Under the pieces are notes generated by a model that did no database searches, was not told the DNA's origin, and saw only the letters and a list, made by a program, of their open reading frames with translations. From a bacterium 1xD8-48 (lineage in GTDB: Bacteria > Bacillota > Clostridia > Lachnospirales > Lachnospiraceae), in NCBI GenBank assembly GCA_009917455.1, contig QZDS01000011.1, positions 58,991 to 122,990 on the forward strand: a stretch of DNA of 64,000 nucleotides, written 5' to 3'. Below are positions 25,939 to 35,018 of this stretch, piece by piece. The translations under genes were made by a program, and so were the position numbers. Each line of letters begins with the position of its first letter. Position 1 is the stretch's first letter.

Positions 25939-25968
25939 AGTTTATGAAAGGAAAGTTTGACCATATAC
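25939..25968 (-). promoter_or_regulatory. Candidate sigma-E promoter of the deacetylase
   Basis: On the minus strand GTATATG (25968-25962), 15 bases, then CATAAACT (25946-25939), 7 of 8 against the sigma-E -10 and 5 of 7 against the -35, with spacing one base longer than usual. It lies about 30 bases before the deacetylase ATG. Together with the similar element ahead of the recombinase it suggests shared mother-cell expression, but each match alone is weak evidence. Confidence 0.4.
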
Positions 25969-25988
25969 CATATGAAGTACGTTTCTCC

Positions 25989-26858
25989 TTAAAACAGGCT
26001 CATTTGCTCATACCCCTTATCCTTCGGGAACTCATAAAGCCAGGCAAATATTTTATTCATATCGCTTACAATGTTGTTTTTCCTGCATATTTCATGAAAC
26101 CTGCTCATAAGCTCTCTGTTGTTGTCGCTGACCACCTCGTAGGCATAACCGTATTTTCTGTGGTATCTCTCCCGCATTCCGGGAAAATGCTCATCCAACT
26201 TCCGGTAAAAATATTCCCTGTCGCCCTCCCGGAGCGTCACACCGATTCCGAAGCAAATCACGCCGTACACTCCCGCCTCTATACAGTAATCCAGAATTCC
26301 CTCCATATTTTCCCGCGTATCATTGATAAAAGGCAGCAGCGGGGAAAACCACACCACTGTGGGAATGCCGTTTTCCCGAAAAATTTTCAAAACCTCAAAT
26401 CGTCTCTTTGTCGTACAGACCTTCGGCTCCAGGATTTTGCACAAATCCTCGTCACAGGTGGTAAGCGTCATCTGCACCACGCACTTTGCCTTCCGGTTAA
26501 TGCTCCTTAGTAAGTCCAAATCCCGCAGAATCCTGTCGGACTTGGTCTGTATGGCAAGCCCGAACTCATAACGGTCTATCAGTTCAAGGCATCTCCTTGT
26601 AAGCATCAGCTGCTCCTCACAATGCATATAAGAATCGCACATGGCTCCCGTTCCAATCATGCACTTTTTTCTTTTGGAACGGAGCGCTGCCTCCAAAAGC
26701 TCCGGGGCGTTCCGCTTCACCTCAACATCCTCAAAATCATGATTTATCTGGTAGCACCTGCTGCGGCTGTCGCAGTAAATACAGCCGTGGGTGCATCCCC
26801 GGTACAGATTCATGCCGTTTTTTGCCGATAAAATCCCTTTTGCGTCTACAAAATGCAT
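25989..26858 (-). CDS. Radical SAM protein, SPL (spore photoproduct lyase)-related family
   Basis: A 289-residue protein with the iron-sulfur motif CTHGCIYCDS (C22, C26, C29) close to the N-terminus and an MIGTGAMCDSYMHCEE segment typical of the SPL-family/Rv2578c-like group, not of true spore photoproduct lyase (which has a longer N-terminus). ATG at 26858 with GGAG upstream. Its chemistry is unknown for this subfamily. It is transcribed toward the interrupted deacetylase, about 130 bases from the deacetylase promoter region. Confidence 0.8.
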   Translation of the reverse strand: MHFVDAKGILSAKNGMNLYRGCTHGCIYCDSRSRCYQINHDFEDVEVKRNAPELLEAALRSKRKKCMIGTGAMCDSYMHCEEQLMLTRRCLELIDRYEFGLAIQTKSDRILRDLDLLRSINRKAKCVVQMTLTTCDEDLCKILEPKVCTTKRRFEVLKIFRENGIPTVVWFSPLLPFINDTRENMEGILDYCIEAGVYGVICFGIGVTLREGDREYFYRKLDEHFPGMRERYHRKYGYAYEVVSDNNRELMSRFHEICRKNNIVSDMNKIFAWLYEFPKDKGYEQMSLF

Positions 26859-26884
26859 TTGTCTCCTGCCCCGCGCTCAGAAAA

Positions 26885-26911
26885 AGGAGCCGCCCTTTTG
26901 CGGCAGCTCCT
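26885..26911 (-). terminator. Terminator of the GH79-like gene
   Basis: On the minus strand AGGAGC-GCC pairs with GGC-GCTCCT and is followed by TTTTTC. It lies about 60 bases past the stop of the glycosidase gene and before the radical SAM start. Confidence 0.65.
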
Positions 26912-26974
26912 TCCTCCTGCTTTCCTTTTTAAAACTTCTCCGACATCACATGCCAACAGGCTCTCTTCCCAAAA

Positions 26975-28504
26975 TTACATAACAAAAAATGTACAGGTTC
27001 CCGGCGCAAGCTCCACGCACCCGGCTTCCTGCGTAACCGGTTTCATTTCCGGCAACGCATTCCCCGCGCCCAGAACAAGCGGCTTGTCGTTCAGTGTCAT
27101 TACCGTCGAACGCACTTTCCTGTTTTCACCTGCCAGCGTATAGCGCTGTGCCTCCTTCGGAAGCTCGACAGTTGTGGCCTCCGTCAGGGAATTGTTAATA
27201 ATCAGGTAAACAACGCCGTCTTTTCCGTCCTTGCGTGAATGGGCAAACACATGGGCGCCCTCGCGGATTGCTTCTCCGGAATCGTAAACCGTACTTCCCA
27301 TCAGTCTGTTCCACAAAAGAACCGCAAAGTAATTGGGACGAGGGTCAAACACTTCTCTTGCAAGGAAGCCGTAATCGGAGGATGCCAGTGTGTTATGGAA
27401 AATCACTCCGTTGGTGATGGACGCAAAACCGCCAAGCTCGTTTAATGTCCGCAATACATCCAGATAGGTGGAGGCCCAGGTATCTCCGCCGCCGCCGGCA
27501 TCGCCGGACTCCGTCACCCACATTTCCCCGCCGGGGCAGTACTTATCCCGCATGGGCGCATAGGTGCGGGCAAAGTTAAGAGCCGTAGCCAGATAAGGCT
27601 CGCTGTTTGCCTCTTCCGCCTGCCAGTGACCTGCGGGCATAACGGATGCAAGACGCTCCGAAATCCCGTTGTAATAGTGATAACTGAACACATCGAGAGG
27701 CTCCTTCGTGCCTTCCATCAAGTCCGCACATCCGCAGCTGTTACGCACAAGCTGCTCGATGCCGCCTGATTTTCCTGCATCTCCCTTTCCAAAAGTAACG
27801 TTGTCTCCGCCTGTGGTACTCGGCCCCACACAGAGACAGTCAGGATAATTGGCCCGCAGCCATCCGAAGAACAAATCCTGGTCCCTGCGGTAATGCTCCG
27901 GTGTATAGCCTTTCGGGAAGCCGGTATCCTCCATCATGTTAGGCTCATTGGCAAATTCCGCTGCATTGATGGGAACTCCGTACTCCTTGCTTAAGGAAAA
28001 GAGCTTTTCGGCCTCCGCCGGATGCCAGGGTTCCTCCGCGCTGTGCAGTCCGGGGCAGTTTGCCACGGAAACAATCAGCTTTGCGCCGATTGCCTTCACA
28101 AAGTCCAGAACGCCAATCCACTGTTCTTTTGTCAGTACATTCAAATAGCCTTCCGGCGCCTTGCCGCCGGTAGTACCGTCAAAATCATAGTAAGTCTTAG
28201 TCGCCCATGTTCCTGAAACGCGCACCCATACCGGGCCAAATTCTTTCGCTAACGAACGGAGCTTCTCGTTATACAGGTCAATGGGCGCATAAACCTGCAT
28301 TAAATCCTTGTACATTGCCGCAATTCCTTCGGAAGTGGGCGTCACGTTAAATTCCTCTGTTCCGGCAATCTGTCCGGGCGTGTAAGCCTTCCAGAATGTG
28401 CCTCCCGTTACCTCGGCAAATTCCACATTATAGGACATCATCATCGGATTCACTTCCCGGAGCTTTTTTAGCTGCTCAGGATTCAGTTTTACAAATTGGG
28501 ACAT
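26975..28504 (-). CDS. Glycoside hydrolase, GH79/heparanase-like (clan A)
   Basis: A 509-residue protein with no signal peptide, so cytoplasmic. A TIM-barrel with the acid/base in EFANEPNMM (E187) and the nucleophile in MWVTESGDAGGGG (E332), the spacing and sequence surroundings of GH79 enzymes (heparanase has NEPNS and a Glu before a Gly-rich turn). A C-terminal beta domain follows from about residue 420. The substrate is likely a glucuronide-containing oligosaccharide imported beforehand, but GH79 members vary. Start chosen at the ATG after GGAGATAATT. Single gene with its own terminator. Confidence 0.7.
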   Translation of the reverse strand: MSQFVKLNPEQLKKLREVNPMMMSYNVEFAEVTGGTFWKAYTPGQIAGTEEFNVTPTSEGIAAMYKDLMQVYAPIDLYNEKLRSLAKEFGPVWVRVSGTWATKTYYDFDGTTGGKAPEGYLNVLTKEQWIGVLDFVKAIGAKLIVSVANCPGLHSAEEPWHPAEAEKLFSLSKEYGVPINAAEFANEPNMMEDTGFPKGYTPEHYRRDQDLFFGWLRANYPDCLCVGPSTTGGDNVTFGKGDAGKSGGIEQLVRNSCGCADLMEGTKEPLDVFSYHYYNGISERLASVMPAGHWQAEEANSEPYLATALNFARTYAPMRDKYCPGGEMWVTESGDAGGGGDTWASTYLDVLRTLNELGGFASITNGVIFHNTLASSDYGFLAREVFDPRPNYFAVLLWNRLMGSTVYDSGEAIREGAHVFAHSRKDGKDGVVYLIINNSLTEATTVELPKEAQRYTLAGENRKVRSTVMTLNDKPLVLGAGNALPEMKPVTQEAGCVELAPGTCTFFVM

Positions 28505-28639
28505 AATTATCTCCTTTCACGGCATCCCCCAATGCCATTGCACAATTTCTTTGATTCAGTATAACAAATCCCATAAAAAATGCATAGAATTTTCAACCAA
28601 AATACGATTTTTCCCAAATATTGTCTGCAAAATTTGTTG

Positions 28640-28668
28640 TTGACATTTCAGGAAAGTTATAGTAGACT
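28640..28668 (+). promoter_or_regulatory. Sigma-A promoter of the T-box/valS operon
   Basis: TTGACA (28640-28645), 17-base spacer, TAGACT (28663-28668). Transcription would start near 28675, directly before the T-box leader. Confidence 0.7.
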
Positions 28669-28675
28669 TATCAAA

Positions 28676-29029
28676 AATTAAAAAGGACAAAGGCTTTGAC
28701 GAGGAGGAGTACATATCTTTTCCGATGCACAGAGAGAAAGCGGTTGGTGTAAGCTTTTCTGAAGAAAGTATGGAAGTGGCCTCTGAGCTGTGAACAAACG
28801 CTGCACACTTCATAAGTCAGCTTATTGTAGCGAAAGGAAATCTTATAAATTTCCAAGTAGCCTTCACCGGATTTCCACCGTAACAGGGAAACAATATCGG
28901 ATATGTGGCAGTATCGCGCCTGCGATCCCGTATTGATTAAGCGCGGAAGGCTCATGCTTTCCGAATTTGGGTGGTACCACGGACTTTGTTCGCCCCGGAG
29001 TAATTTGACGTTGCTCCGGGGCTTTTTTT
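28676..29029 (+). promoter_or_regulatory. T-box riboswitch controlling valS
   Basis: A leader of about 350 bases. It has the T-box sequence TGGGTGGTACCACGG at 28968-28982, and in Stem I GAGGAGGAGTACAT and AGAGAGAAAGCGGTTGGTG, the usual AGTA-type and GGTTGGTG landmarks. The specifier region reads GAAGTGGCC, so the codon could be GTG (valine), which matches the downstream synthetase. Uncharged tRNA-Val would stabilise the antiterminator and allow valS transcription. Confidence 0.92.
28992..29029 (+). terminator. T-box leader terminator
   Basis: GCCCCGGAG (28992-29000) pairs with CTCCGGGGC (29014-29022), followed by seven T residues. It is the alternative to the antiterminator that includes the T-box at 28968-28982. 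Confidence 0.9.
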
Positions 29030-29079
29030 GTAGTGACGGCAAATGCAGGACATTGCAGGGAAAGAATGGAGGTTATTTT

Positions 29080-31488
29080 ATGGAAAAGCACTATCACTTT
29101 GAAACTATTGAAAAACAAATGCAGGAATTCTGGGAGAAGAATCAGATTTACAAATTTGATTCCGGGAAAAAGGGGCCCGTCTACTCCATCGACACACCGC
29201 CTCCCACAGTCAGCGGCAGTCTGCACATCGGCCACGTTTTTTCCTATGCACAGGCAGAAATGAACGCAAGGTTCCGCAGAATGCAGGGCTGTAATGTATT
29301 TTATCCCTTTGGATTTGACGACAACGGGCTTCCCACCGAGCGTCTTGTGGAAAAGGAGGAACACATTCAGGCCGGTTCCATGCCTCGCAGTTCTTTTACG
29401 AAAAAATGTATGGCCGTCACCCGAAAATATGAAGAGGAATTTAGGGATATGTGGAAGTCCCTGGGTTTTTCCGTTGACTGGTCGCTGCAATATGCCACCA
29501 TAAGTCCCGAGGTTTCAAAGCTTTCACAGACGCTGTTCTTAAATCTTGTAAAGCAGGGAAAGGCCTACGACAAGCTCTCCCCCGTTCTCTGGTGCAAAAG
29601 CTGCAAAACCTCCATTGCCCAGGCGGAGCTTGACACCCGGGATGTTGAATCCTCTTTTCACTACCTCCCCTTCAGAGCCGGAATGGACACCATCGAGGTT
29701 GCCACCACACGCCCCGAGCTGCTCTGCGGCTGTGTCTGCCTTTTTGTCAATCCGGCGGATGAAAGATACCGGAAATATATCGGCAAGGCTGCACTCGTAC
29801 CCCTTTATGATTATGAAATTCCCGTCATGGCGGATGAAAAAGTCGGCATGGATAAGGGCACGGGAGCCGTTATGTGCGCCACCTTTGGGGACAGCACCGA
29901 CGCAGAATGGGTGGAAAAATATCATCTGCCTTACCGCAAAGTCATTTTGCCCGACGGTACACTGGATAAGGATGTTCCCTTTCTCGGCGGCATGACCGTC
30001 CCTTGCGCAAGAGCCAGAATTGTTGAACTCCTTTCCGAAAAAGGGCTGCTTTTAAAATCGGAAAAAATCACTCATACCATAGCCGTCCACGAACGCTGCG
30101 GCACAGAAACGGAGATTATTCCCTCCCGCCAGTGGTACATTGATATTTTATCGGAAAAGGAACGGTTCCTCAAAGCTGCCGACGAGATTAACTGGTATCC
30201 TGCCCACATGAAAAGCCGCTATCTGGCGTGGGTATCCAATTTGAAATGGGACTGGTGCATTTCACGCCAGCGTTACTTTGGCGTTCCTTTCCCCGTCTGG
30301 TACTGTAAGGCATGCGGCAAAGCCGTCTTTGCCGAACCGGAGCAGCTTCCGGTAAATCCCCTTGAAACGCCTTTTGCGGGAAGCTGTGAATGCGGCTGCC
30401 GGGATTTTGTGCCGGAAAGCGCCGTTTTTGACACCTGGGCAACCTCATCGGTGACGCCTCAGATTAACGAGCGGTTGGGCATTCCCCTTGTGCCCATGAG
30501 CGTGCGATGCCAGGCCTCCGAAATCATCCGCACCTGGACCTTTTATACCATAGTAAGAAGCCTGTATCACACCGGGAAGCTGCCGTGGAAGGATATTATG
30601 ATCAGCGGTTTTGTTCTCGCCAGAAAAGGAGAAAAAATCAGCAAATCCAAAAACAACAGCTCCCTTACGCCAACCGGTCTGATTGAAACTTATTCCGCCG
30701 ACGCTGTCAGGTACTGGGCAGCCGGCGCCAGACTTGGCACCGACACCTTTTTTTCCCCGGATGACCTTGCCGCCGCCAGGCGTTTTCTCACAAAGCTGTG
30801 GAATGCCTGCAAGTTCTCCCTGTCCCACTTAAAGGACTTTACCCCCACAAACGCGCCGGAGCTTTTACCTGTCGATGCATGGATAATGGCACGTACCCGG
30901 GAAGTAATCCGCAAGGCCCGAAAACTTTTAAACGAATATGAAATTGGCTCCGCCAGAAGCGAAATTGACGATTTCTTCTGGAGGGACTTTTGTGATAATT
31001 ACATTGAAATCGTTAAGGAACGCCTTTACCGTCCCGATATTCATGGTGAAGGAAATCGGCAAAGCGGCCAGTATGCCCTTTACTTTGCCCTGCTTAATAT
31101 CCTGAAGCTGTATGCAATTTATGTTCCCCATATCACGGAATATATTTATCAGGAATTTTTCAGACAGTATGAAAAGGAGATATCCCTCCATCTGCTGCTC
31201 TGGGAAGAGGCGCCGGATGAATCCGCTCATTCTCAAAAAGAAACAGCAACGGACGGGCTTGTGTTGGAATTCGGCGAGGCCGCAATTCGAATCCTGTCCA
31301 AAATCCGCAGGTGGAAATCAGAAAATAATCTGTCCATGCGCGATGAGACTGACTGCCTTGTCATTGACGCGCCCGAAAAGCTCCATCCCCTTTTCAGGCA
31401 GACGGAAAAAGACCTGCTTGCCTGCACCAAAGCAAAAACAATTCTGTACACAACGCCAGTTTCAGATACAAGAGAGGAATTTTTATGA
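29080..31488 (+). CDS. valS: Valyl-tRNA synthetase
   Basis: An 802-residue class Ia synthetase starting at the ATG at 29080 with GGAGG upstream; the long in-frame extension before it lies inside the T-box. HIGH is at residues 49-52 in PPPTVSGSLHIGH and the second signature is KISKS (519-523). A CP1 editing domain lies between them, and the anticodon-binding helices follow. It is shorter than most bacterial enzymes (about 880 residues) and lacks the usual C-terminal coiled-coil arm. Charges tRNA-Val with valine; controlled by the T-box. Confidence 0.95.
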   Translation: MEKHYHFETIEKQMQEFWEKNQIYKFDSGKKGPVYSIDTPPPTVSGSLHIGHVFSYAQAEMNARFRRMQGCNVFYPFGFDDNGLPTERLVEKEEHIQAGSMPRSSFTKKCMAVTRKYEEEFRDMWKSLGFSVDWSLQYATISPEVSKLSQTLFLNLVKQGKAYDKLSPVLWCKSCKTSIAQAELDTRDVESSFHYLPFRAGMDTIEVATTRPELLCGCVCLFVNPADERYRKYIGKAALVPLYDYEIPVMADEKVGMDKGTGAVMCATFGDSTDAEWVEKYHLPYRKVILPDGTLDKDVPFLGGMTVPCARARIVELLSEKGLLLKSEKITHTIAVHERCGTETEIIPSRQWYIDILSEKERFLKAADEINWYPAHMKSRYLAWVSNLKWDWCISRQRYFGVPFPVWYCKACGKAVFAEPEQLPVNPLETPFAGSCECGCRDFVPESAVFDTWATSSVTPQINERLGIPLVPMSVRCQASEIIRTWTFYTIVRSLYHTGKLPWKDIMISGFVLARKGEKISKSKNNSSLTPTGLIETYSADAVRYWAAGARLGTDTFFSPDDLAAARRFLTKLWNACKFSLSHLKDFTPTNAPELLPVDAWIMARTREVIRKARKLLNEYEIGSARSEIDDFFWRDFCDNYIEIVKERLYRPDIHGEGNRQSGQYALYFALLNILKLYAIYVPHITEYIYQEFFRQYEKEISLHLLLWEEAPDESAHSQKETATDGLVLEFGEAAIRILSKIRRWKSENNLSMRDETDCLVIDAPEKLHPLFRQTEKDLLACTKAKTILYTTPVSDTREEFL

Positions 31489-32552
31489 CCGGAAATTCAT
31501 ACTTCTGCAGGCCCCGCAAGCCTCCAAAGCCGGAAAAAGCCCGGGAGCTGCCGGAGAAATGGCTGGGAAAGCCCTATTACTCCCTTGACGCCTACTGCAA
31601 AAACACCTTTCAGCGCAAATGCTTTAAGATAGCCTTAAATGCCCATATGACCTGTCCCAATCGGGACGGGACGCTGGGCAGCCGGGGCTGTATCTTCTGC
31701 AGCGAAGGGGGAAGCGGCGAATTTGCCATGGAAACTACCGGAAACGGAGATATTACCGCCCAGCTACAGGCGGGATTTGGCCTGATTGCAAAAAAGCTTC
31801 CGCCTGCCGGGGCCGCCCCGGCAGAACCTGAGTTATCCTCCCCCGGTTCTTTGCACGCTCAGCCCTGTATCATCGCATACTTTCAGGCCTACACCAATAC
31901 CTACGCTCCTCTTCCCCGTCTGGAGCAGATTTATTCCGAAGCGCTGGAAACTCCTTTTGTCCTGGGTATTTCCATTGCCACCCGCCCGGACTGCCTGCCC
32001 CCGCAAGTGCTCGGGCTGCTTGCCGGCCTGAAAAACAGATACCCGGATAAATTTATCTGGATAGAGCTGGGGCTTCAAACCATCCATGATAAAACGGCAG
32101 CTTACATCCGAAGAGGATATCCCCTGTCCTGTTTCGACGAGGCGGTAAAAAATCTGCAGGCCATTAACCTTCCTGTGATTGTTCACATGATTCTGGGCCT
32201 TCCGGGCGAACGCCCCTCCCAGATGCTGGAAACCATAAGCTATTTAAACGCTGTAAATCCTTTCGGCGTCAAGCTCCAGCTTCTCCACGTCCTGGAGGGA
32301 ACAGACCTTGCCGCCGCCTACAGAAACGGGGAATTTTCCGTCCTGACGCTGGAGGGATATCTGGATATCCTGATTTCCTGCCTTGAGCATCTTTCTCCTG
32401 ACATCGTTATCCACCGGGTCACCGGAGACGGCCCCAAAAAAATCCTGCTTGCCCCGAATTGGAGCGGCAACAAGAAAAATGTGCTCAATACTCTTCATCA
32501 TCTGATGCGTGAGAGGGACAGCTTTCAGGGGCGCTGCCTGAAAACCTGTTGA
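31485..32552 (+). CDS. Radical SAM protein, YhcC/TIGR01212 family
   Basis: A 355-residue protein. The cluster motif is the YhcC-type C57-x11-C69-xx-C72 (CPNRDGTLGSRGCIFC), not a plain CxxxCxxC. YFQAYTNTYAP, GISIATRPDC and VHMILGLPGE are further conserved family blocks. Its ATG overlaps the valS stop (ATGA), so it is co-translated. The family is widespread in bacteria; I know of no settled reaction for it. Confidence 0.85.
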   Translation: MTGNSYFCRPRKPPKPEKARELPEKWLGKPYYSLDAYCKNTFQRKCFKIALNAHMTCPNRDGTLGSRGCIFCSEGGSGEFAMETTGNGDITAQLQAGFGLIAKKLPPAGAAPAEPELSSPGSLHAQPCIIAYFQAYTNTYAPLPRLEQIYSEALETPFVLGISIATRPDCLPPQVLGLLAGLKNRYPDKFIWIELGLQTIHDKTAAYIRRGYPLSCFDEAVKNLQAINLPVIVHMILGLPGERPSQMLETISYLNAVNPFGVKLQLLHVLEGTDLAAAYRNGEFSVLTLEGYLDILISCLEHLSPDIVIHRVTGDGPKKILLAPNWSGNKKNVLNTLHHLMRERDSFQGRCLKTC

Positions 32553-32674
32553 CGGCATAATCCTTTCCAACATATAATATGTAACAGATAAGCCATACAG
32601 AATTACCAGTACAGCCGCCTGCGGCCAGAATGGCAAGGCTGCTGTAAAACACAGGAAAATCAGGGGGGATTACT

Positions 32675-34123
32675 TTGTACGAATGCCAAAATTGCGGCGG
32701 TAATCTGAAATTTGATATTGATTCCCAACAGCTTAAATGCGATTACTGCCTTACTGTCTATGACCCGTATCAGGTGATAAAAGAAAATGACGCTGTAGAA
32801 AGCGAGATGTTTGACGCCACAATATTTACCTGCCCGCAATGCGGCGGCGAAATATTGAGCACTGACAACTCCGCCGCTGAATTCTGCAGCTTTTGCGGCG
32901 CATCCACAATTCTTTCAAGCCGCATCAGCCGACAGATGCGCCCGGCTCACATTATTCCTTTTAAACAAAACAAAAATGCATGCAAAAAAGCATATTTGAA
33001 CCGGATAAAACGCGCTCCCTTTGCACCCAGGGAGCTGAAAGACGAAAAATGTATTGACAGCTTCCGCGGAATCTATATGCCTTATTGGAGCTATACCGTC
33101 ACCCAGCAGGGGCCTGTTTCTGTCAGGGGGCAGAAATCCTACACCAAAGGCAATTACCGCTATACAGATTATTATGATTTGACCGGCGATATTGACGCCG
33201 CCTATAACCATCTCTCATACGACGCATCTTCCTCCTTTTCCGACAATATCAGTGAGCAGATTGCGCCTTTTCATACCAGGGAGATGAAAGAATTTACGCC
33301 CTCCTTCTTAAGCGGTTTTTATGCGGATACTGCCGACGTGTCCGGCGATTTGTATAAAAATGACGCCGTTGCCCTTGCCAATTCCACCAGTTGCCAGAAG
33401 ATTAAAAAATCTCCGGCATTTTCCGGCATCAGTATTCCCGGCAGCAAAAATAATTTTGAGATGACCAATACACTCCATACCTGGTGCGAACCTCCAAAAC
33501 GCGTCATGTATCCGGTATGGTTCATGTCCTACCGGAAAGACGACCGCGTTGCCTATGCCACTGTAAACGGACAGACCGGAAAGGTTTCCGCCGATATCCC
33601 CGTGGACCTCAGAAAATATACCCTTTGTTCCGTCCTTCTTGCCCTGCCCATATTTGTCTTCCTGAACCTGTTTTTTACTATCAGGCCAAAAATAGTTTTA
33701 AGCTGCGCCATGTTCCTGGCCGCGGCTGCTTTCTTTATTTATATAATGGAAATCCTGAAAATTTATCACAGAGAAAAACGAAGCGATGACAGGGGATACC
33801 TTGCCCGTCAGGCGGGCGGTATTCCTCCGCATAAAATCTGTAAAGAACCCTCCGGCTCCGTTCCTTTAAAAGAACTTTTGCCTTTCTGTCTGACAAGCGG
33901 CCGCCTTCGGGTATACGGCTTTACCGGTTCTCTGGCTGCCATGGCGGCAGCCATCCCTATCTGGATTTTCAATCCGGTATCCGACCTGTGGTATTACGCG
34001 GGGACAATTGCCGCTTTTATCGGTATTTTATTTACCATTACAGACCTTATCCGAAAATATAACATACTTGCCACACGAAAACTCCCTCAGTTTGACAGGC
34101 GCGGAGGTGACGACAATGCTTAA
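32675..34123 (+). CDS. Zinc-ribbon membrane protein, TFIIB-type zinc-ribbon family
   Basis: A TTG start at 32675 follows GGGGGG. Two zinc ribbons open the protein: CQNCGG with CDYC, and CPQCGG with CSFCG. Then a long soluble part with IYMPYWSYTV and YPVWFMSYR (aromatic repeats seen in this family), a pair of membrane helices about residues 312-360, and a second pair near residues 415-455. 482 residues. It is coupled by an eight-base overlap to a TPM-domain protein. I recognise the pair as conserved in Firmicutes but not its function. Confidence 0.65.
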   Translation: MYECQNCGGNLKFDIDSQQLKCDYCLTVYDPYQVIKENDAVESEMFDATIFTCPQCGGEILSTDNSAAEFCSFCGASTILSSRISRQMRPAHIIPFKQNKNACKKAYLNRIKRAPFAPRELKDEKCIDSFRGIYMPYWSYTVTQQGPVSVRGQKSYTKGNYRYTDYYDLTGDIDAAYNHLSYDASSSFSDNISEQIAPFHTREMKEFTPSFLSGFYADTADVSGDLYKNDAVALANSTSCQKIKKSPAFSGISIPGSKNNFEMTNTLHTWCEPPKRVMYPVWFMSYRKDDRVAYATVNGQTGKVSADIPVDLRKYTLCSVLLALPIFVFLNLFFTIRPKIVLSCAMFLAAAAFFIYIMEILKIYHREKRSDDRGYLARQAGGIPPHKICKEPSGSVPLKELLPFCLTSGRLRVYGFTGSLAAMAAAIPIWIFNPVSDLWYYAGTIAAFIGILFTITDLIRKYNILATRKLPQFDRRGGDDNA

Positions 34124-34925
34124 GAAAAAATGCGTAAAACTTGTCTTGCTGACGGCTTCTTTCCTCCTTCTATGTTCCCTTCCGGCAGTTACTGTAAGGG
34201 CGGAATCTGCCGGAAGAATGCCCGATGCTTCCTCCTGCCGCCTGCAAAATCCTGACACCGGCTTTCAGATAATTCTGGAAGACGACGCCGGTCTCCTCAG
34301 CGAGGATGAACTCACACAGCTCTCCCTGGAAATGCAGAATATTACTGCCTGCGGAAACGCTGTATTTAAATCTGTTTCCTGCAATTACCTGAGCGCCTCC
34401 CGATTTGCAGAGAACTATTATCATGAATTATTTGGACAGCAGAGCGGGACTCTTTTCCTCATAGATATGGACAACAGAGAAATTTATATTTTCAGTGACG
34501 GCGCCGTTTACAGAACCATTACCGGTTCCTACGCCGACACCATCACCGACAATGTTTACCGCTATGCTTCGGAGGGGGAATATTTTCTATGCGCCTCCAA
34601 AGCCTTTGAGCAGATTAGCAGCCTTCTGGCCGGAAGAAAAATCGCCCAGCCCATGAAATACATCAGTAATGCGCTTCTGGCATTAATTTTAGCCGCACTC
34701 ATAAATTATTTTATCATCAGAGCGCTGTCCAGTGGGAAAAAGCCTTCCACGGGCGAAATTTTAAATGCCTCCTCCGCCAGCTTTGCTTTCCGCAACCCTC
34801 AAAAATACCTGACCAACCAGACGAAAGTCTACTCTCCCCCCAGCGGCGGCGGAGGCGGCGGACGTAGCGGCGGGGGCGGTGGTGGTGGCGGACGCAGCGG
34901 CGGGGGCGGCGGACACCGGTTCTGA
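34116..34925 (+). CDS. TPM-domain (TLP18.3/Psb32/MOLO-1) secreted or membrane protein with Gly-rich tail
   Basis: Starts at the ATG at 34116 after GGAGGTGACGACA, inside the end of the preceding gene; 269 residues. A signal peptide (LVLLTASFLLLCSLPAVTVRAES) is followed by the TPM fold (DDAGLLSEDELTQLSLEM; GTLFLIDMDNREIYIF; YRYASEGEYFLC), then a membrane helix near residue 190. The C-terminus is a run of Gly and Gly-rich RSGGGG units ending HRF. Poly-glycine tails are typical of this family. Likely acts at the envelope with its zinc-ribbon partner. Confidence 0.7.
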   Translation: MLKKKCVKLVLLTASFLLLCSLPAVTVRAESAGRMPDASSCRLQNPDTGFQIILEDDAGLLSEDELTQLSLEMQNITACGNAVFKSVSCNYLSASRFAENYYHELFGQQSGTLFLIDMDNREIYIFSDGAVYRTITGSYADTITDNVYRYASEGEYFLCASKAFEQISSLLAGRKIAQPMKYISNALLALILAALINYFIIRALSSGKKPSTGEILNASSASFAFRNPQKYLTNQTKVYSPPSGGGGGGRSGGGGGGGGRSGGGGGHRF

Positions 34926-35018
34926 CCGGCGGCTTCAGCTAATGATACTCACCGGTAATTTCAACCGGCGTCTTCGCCGGCGTCCTCCGTCACCGGATGC
35001 CCCTGCCGGAGACAGCAC

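Noticed and set aside
34965..34980. CCGGCG-TCTT-CGCCGG hairpin after the Gly-rich gene as terminator
   Set aside because: Strong small stem but no T tract on either side, so I do not call it a terminator.
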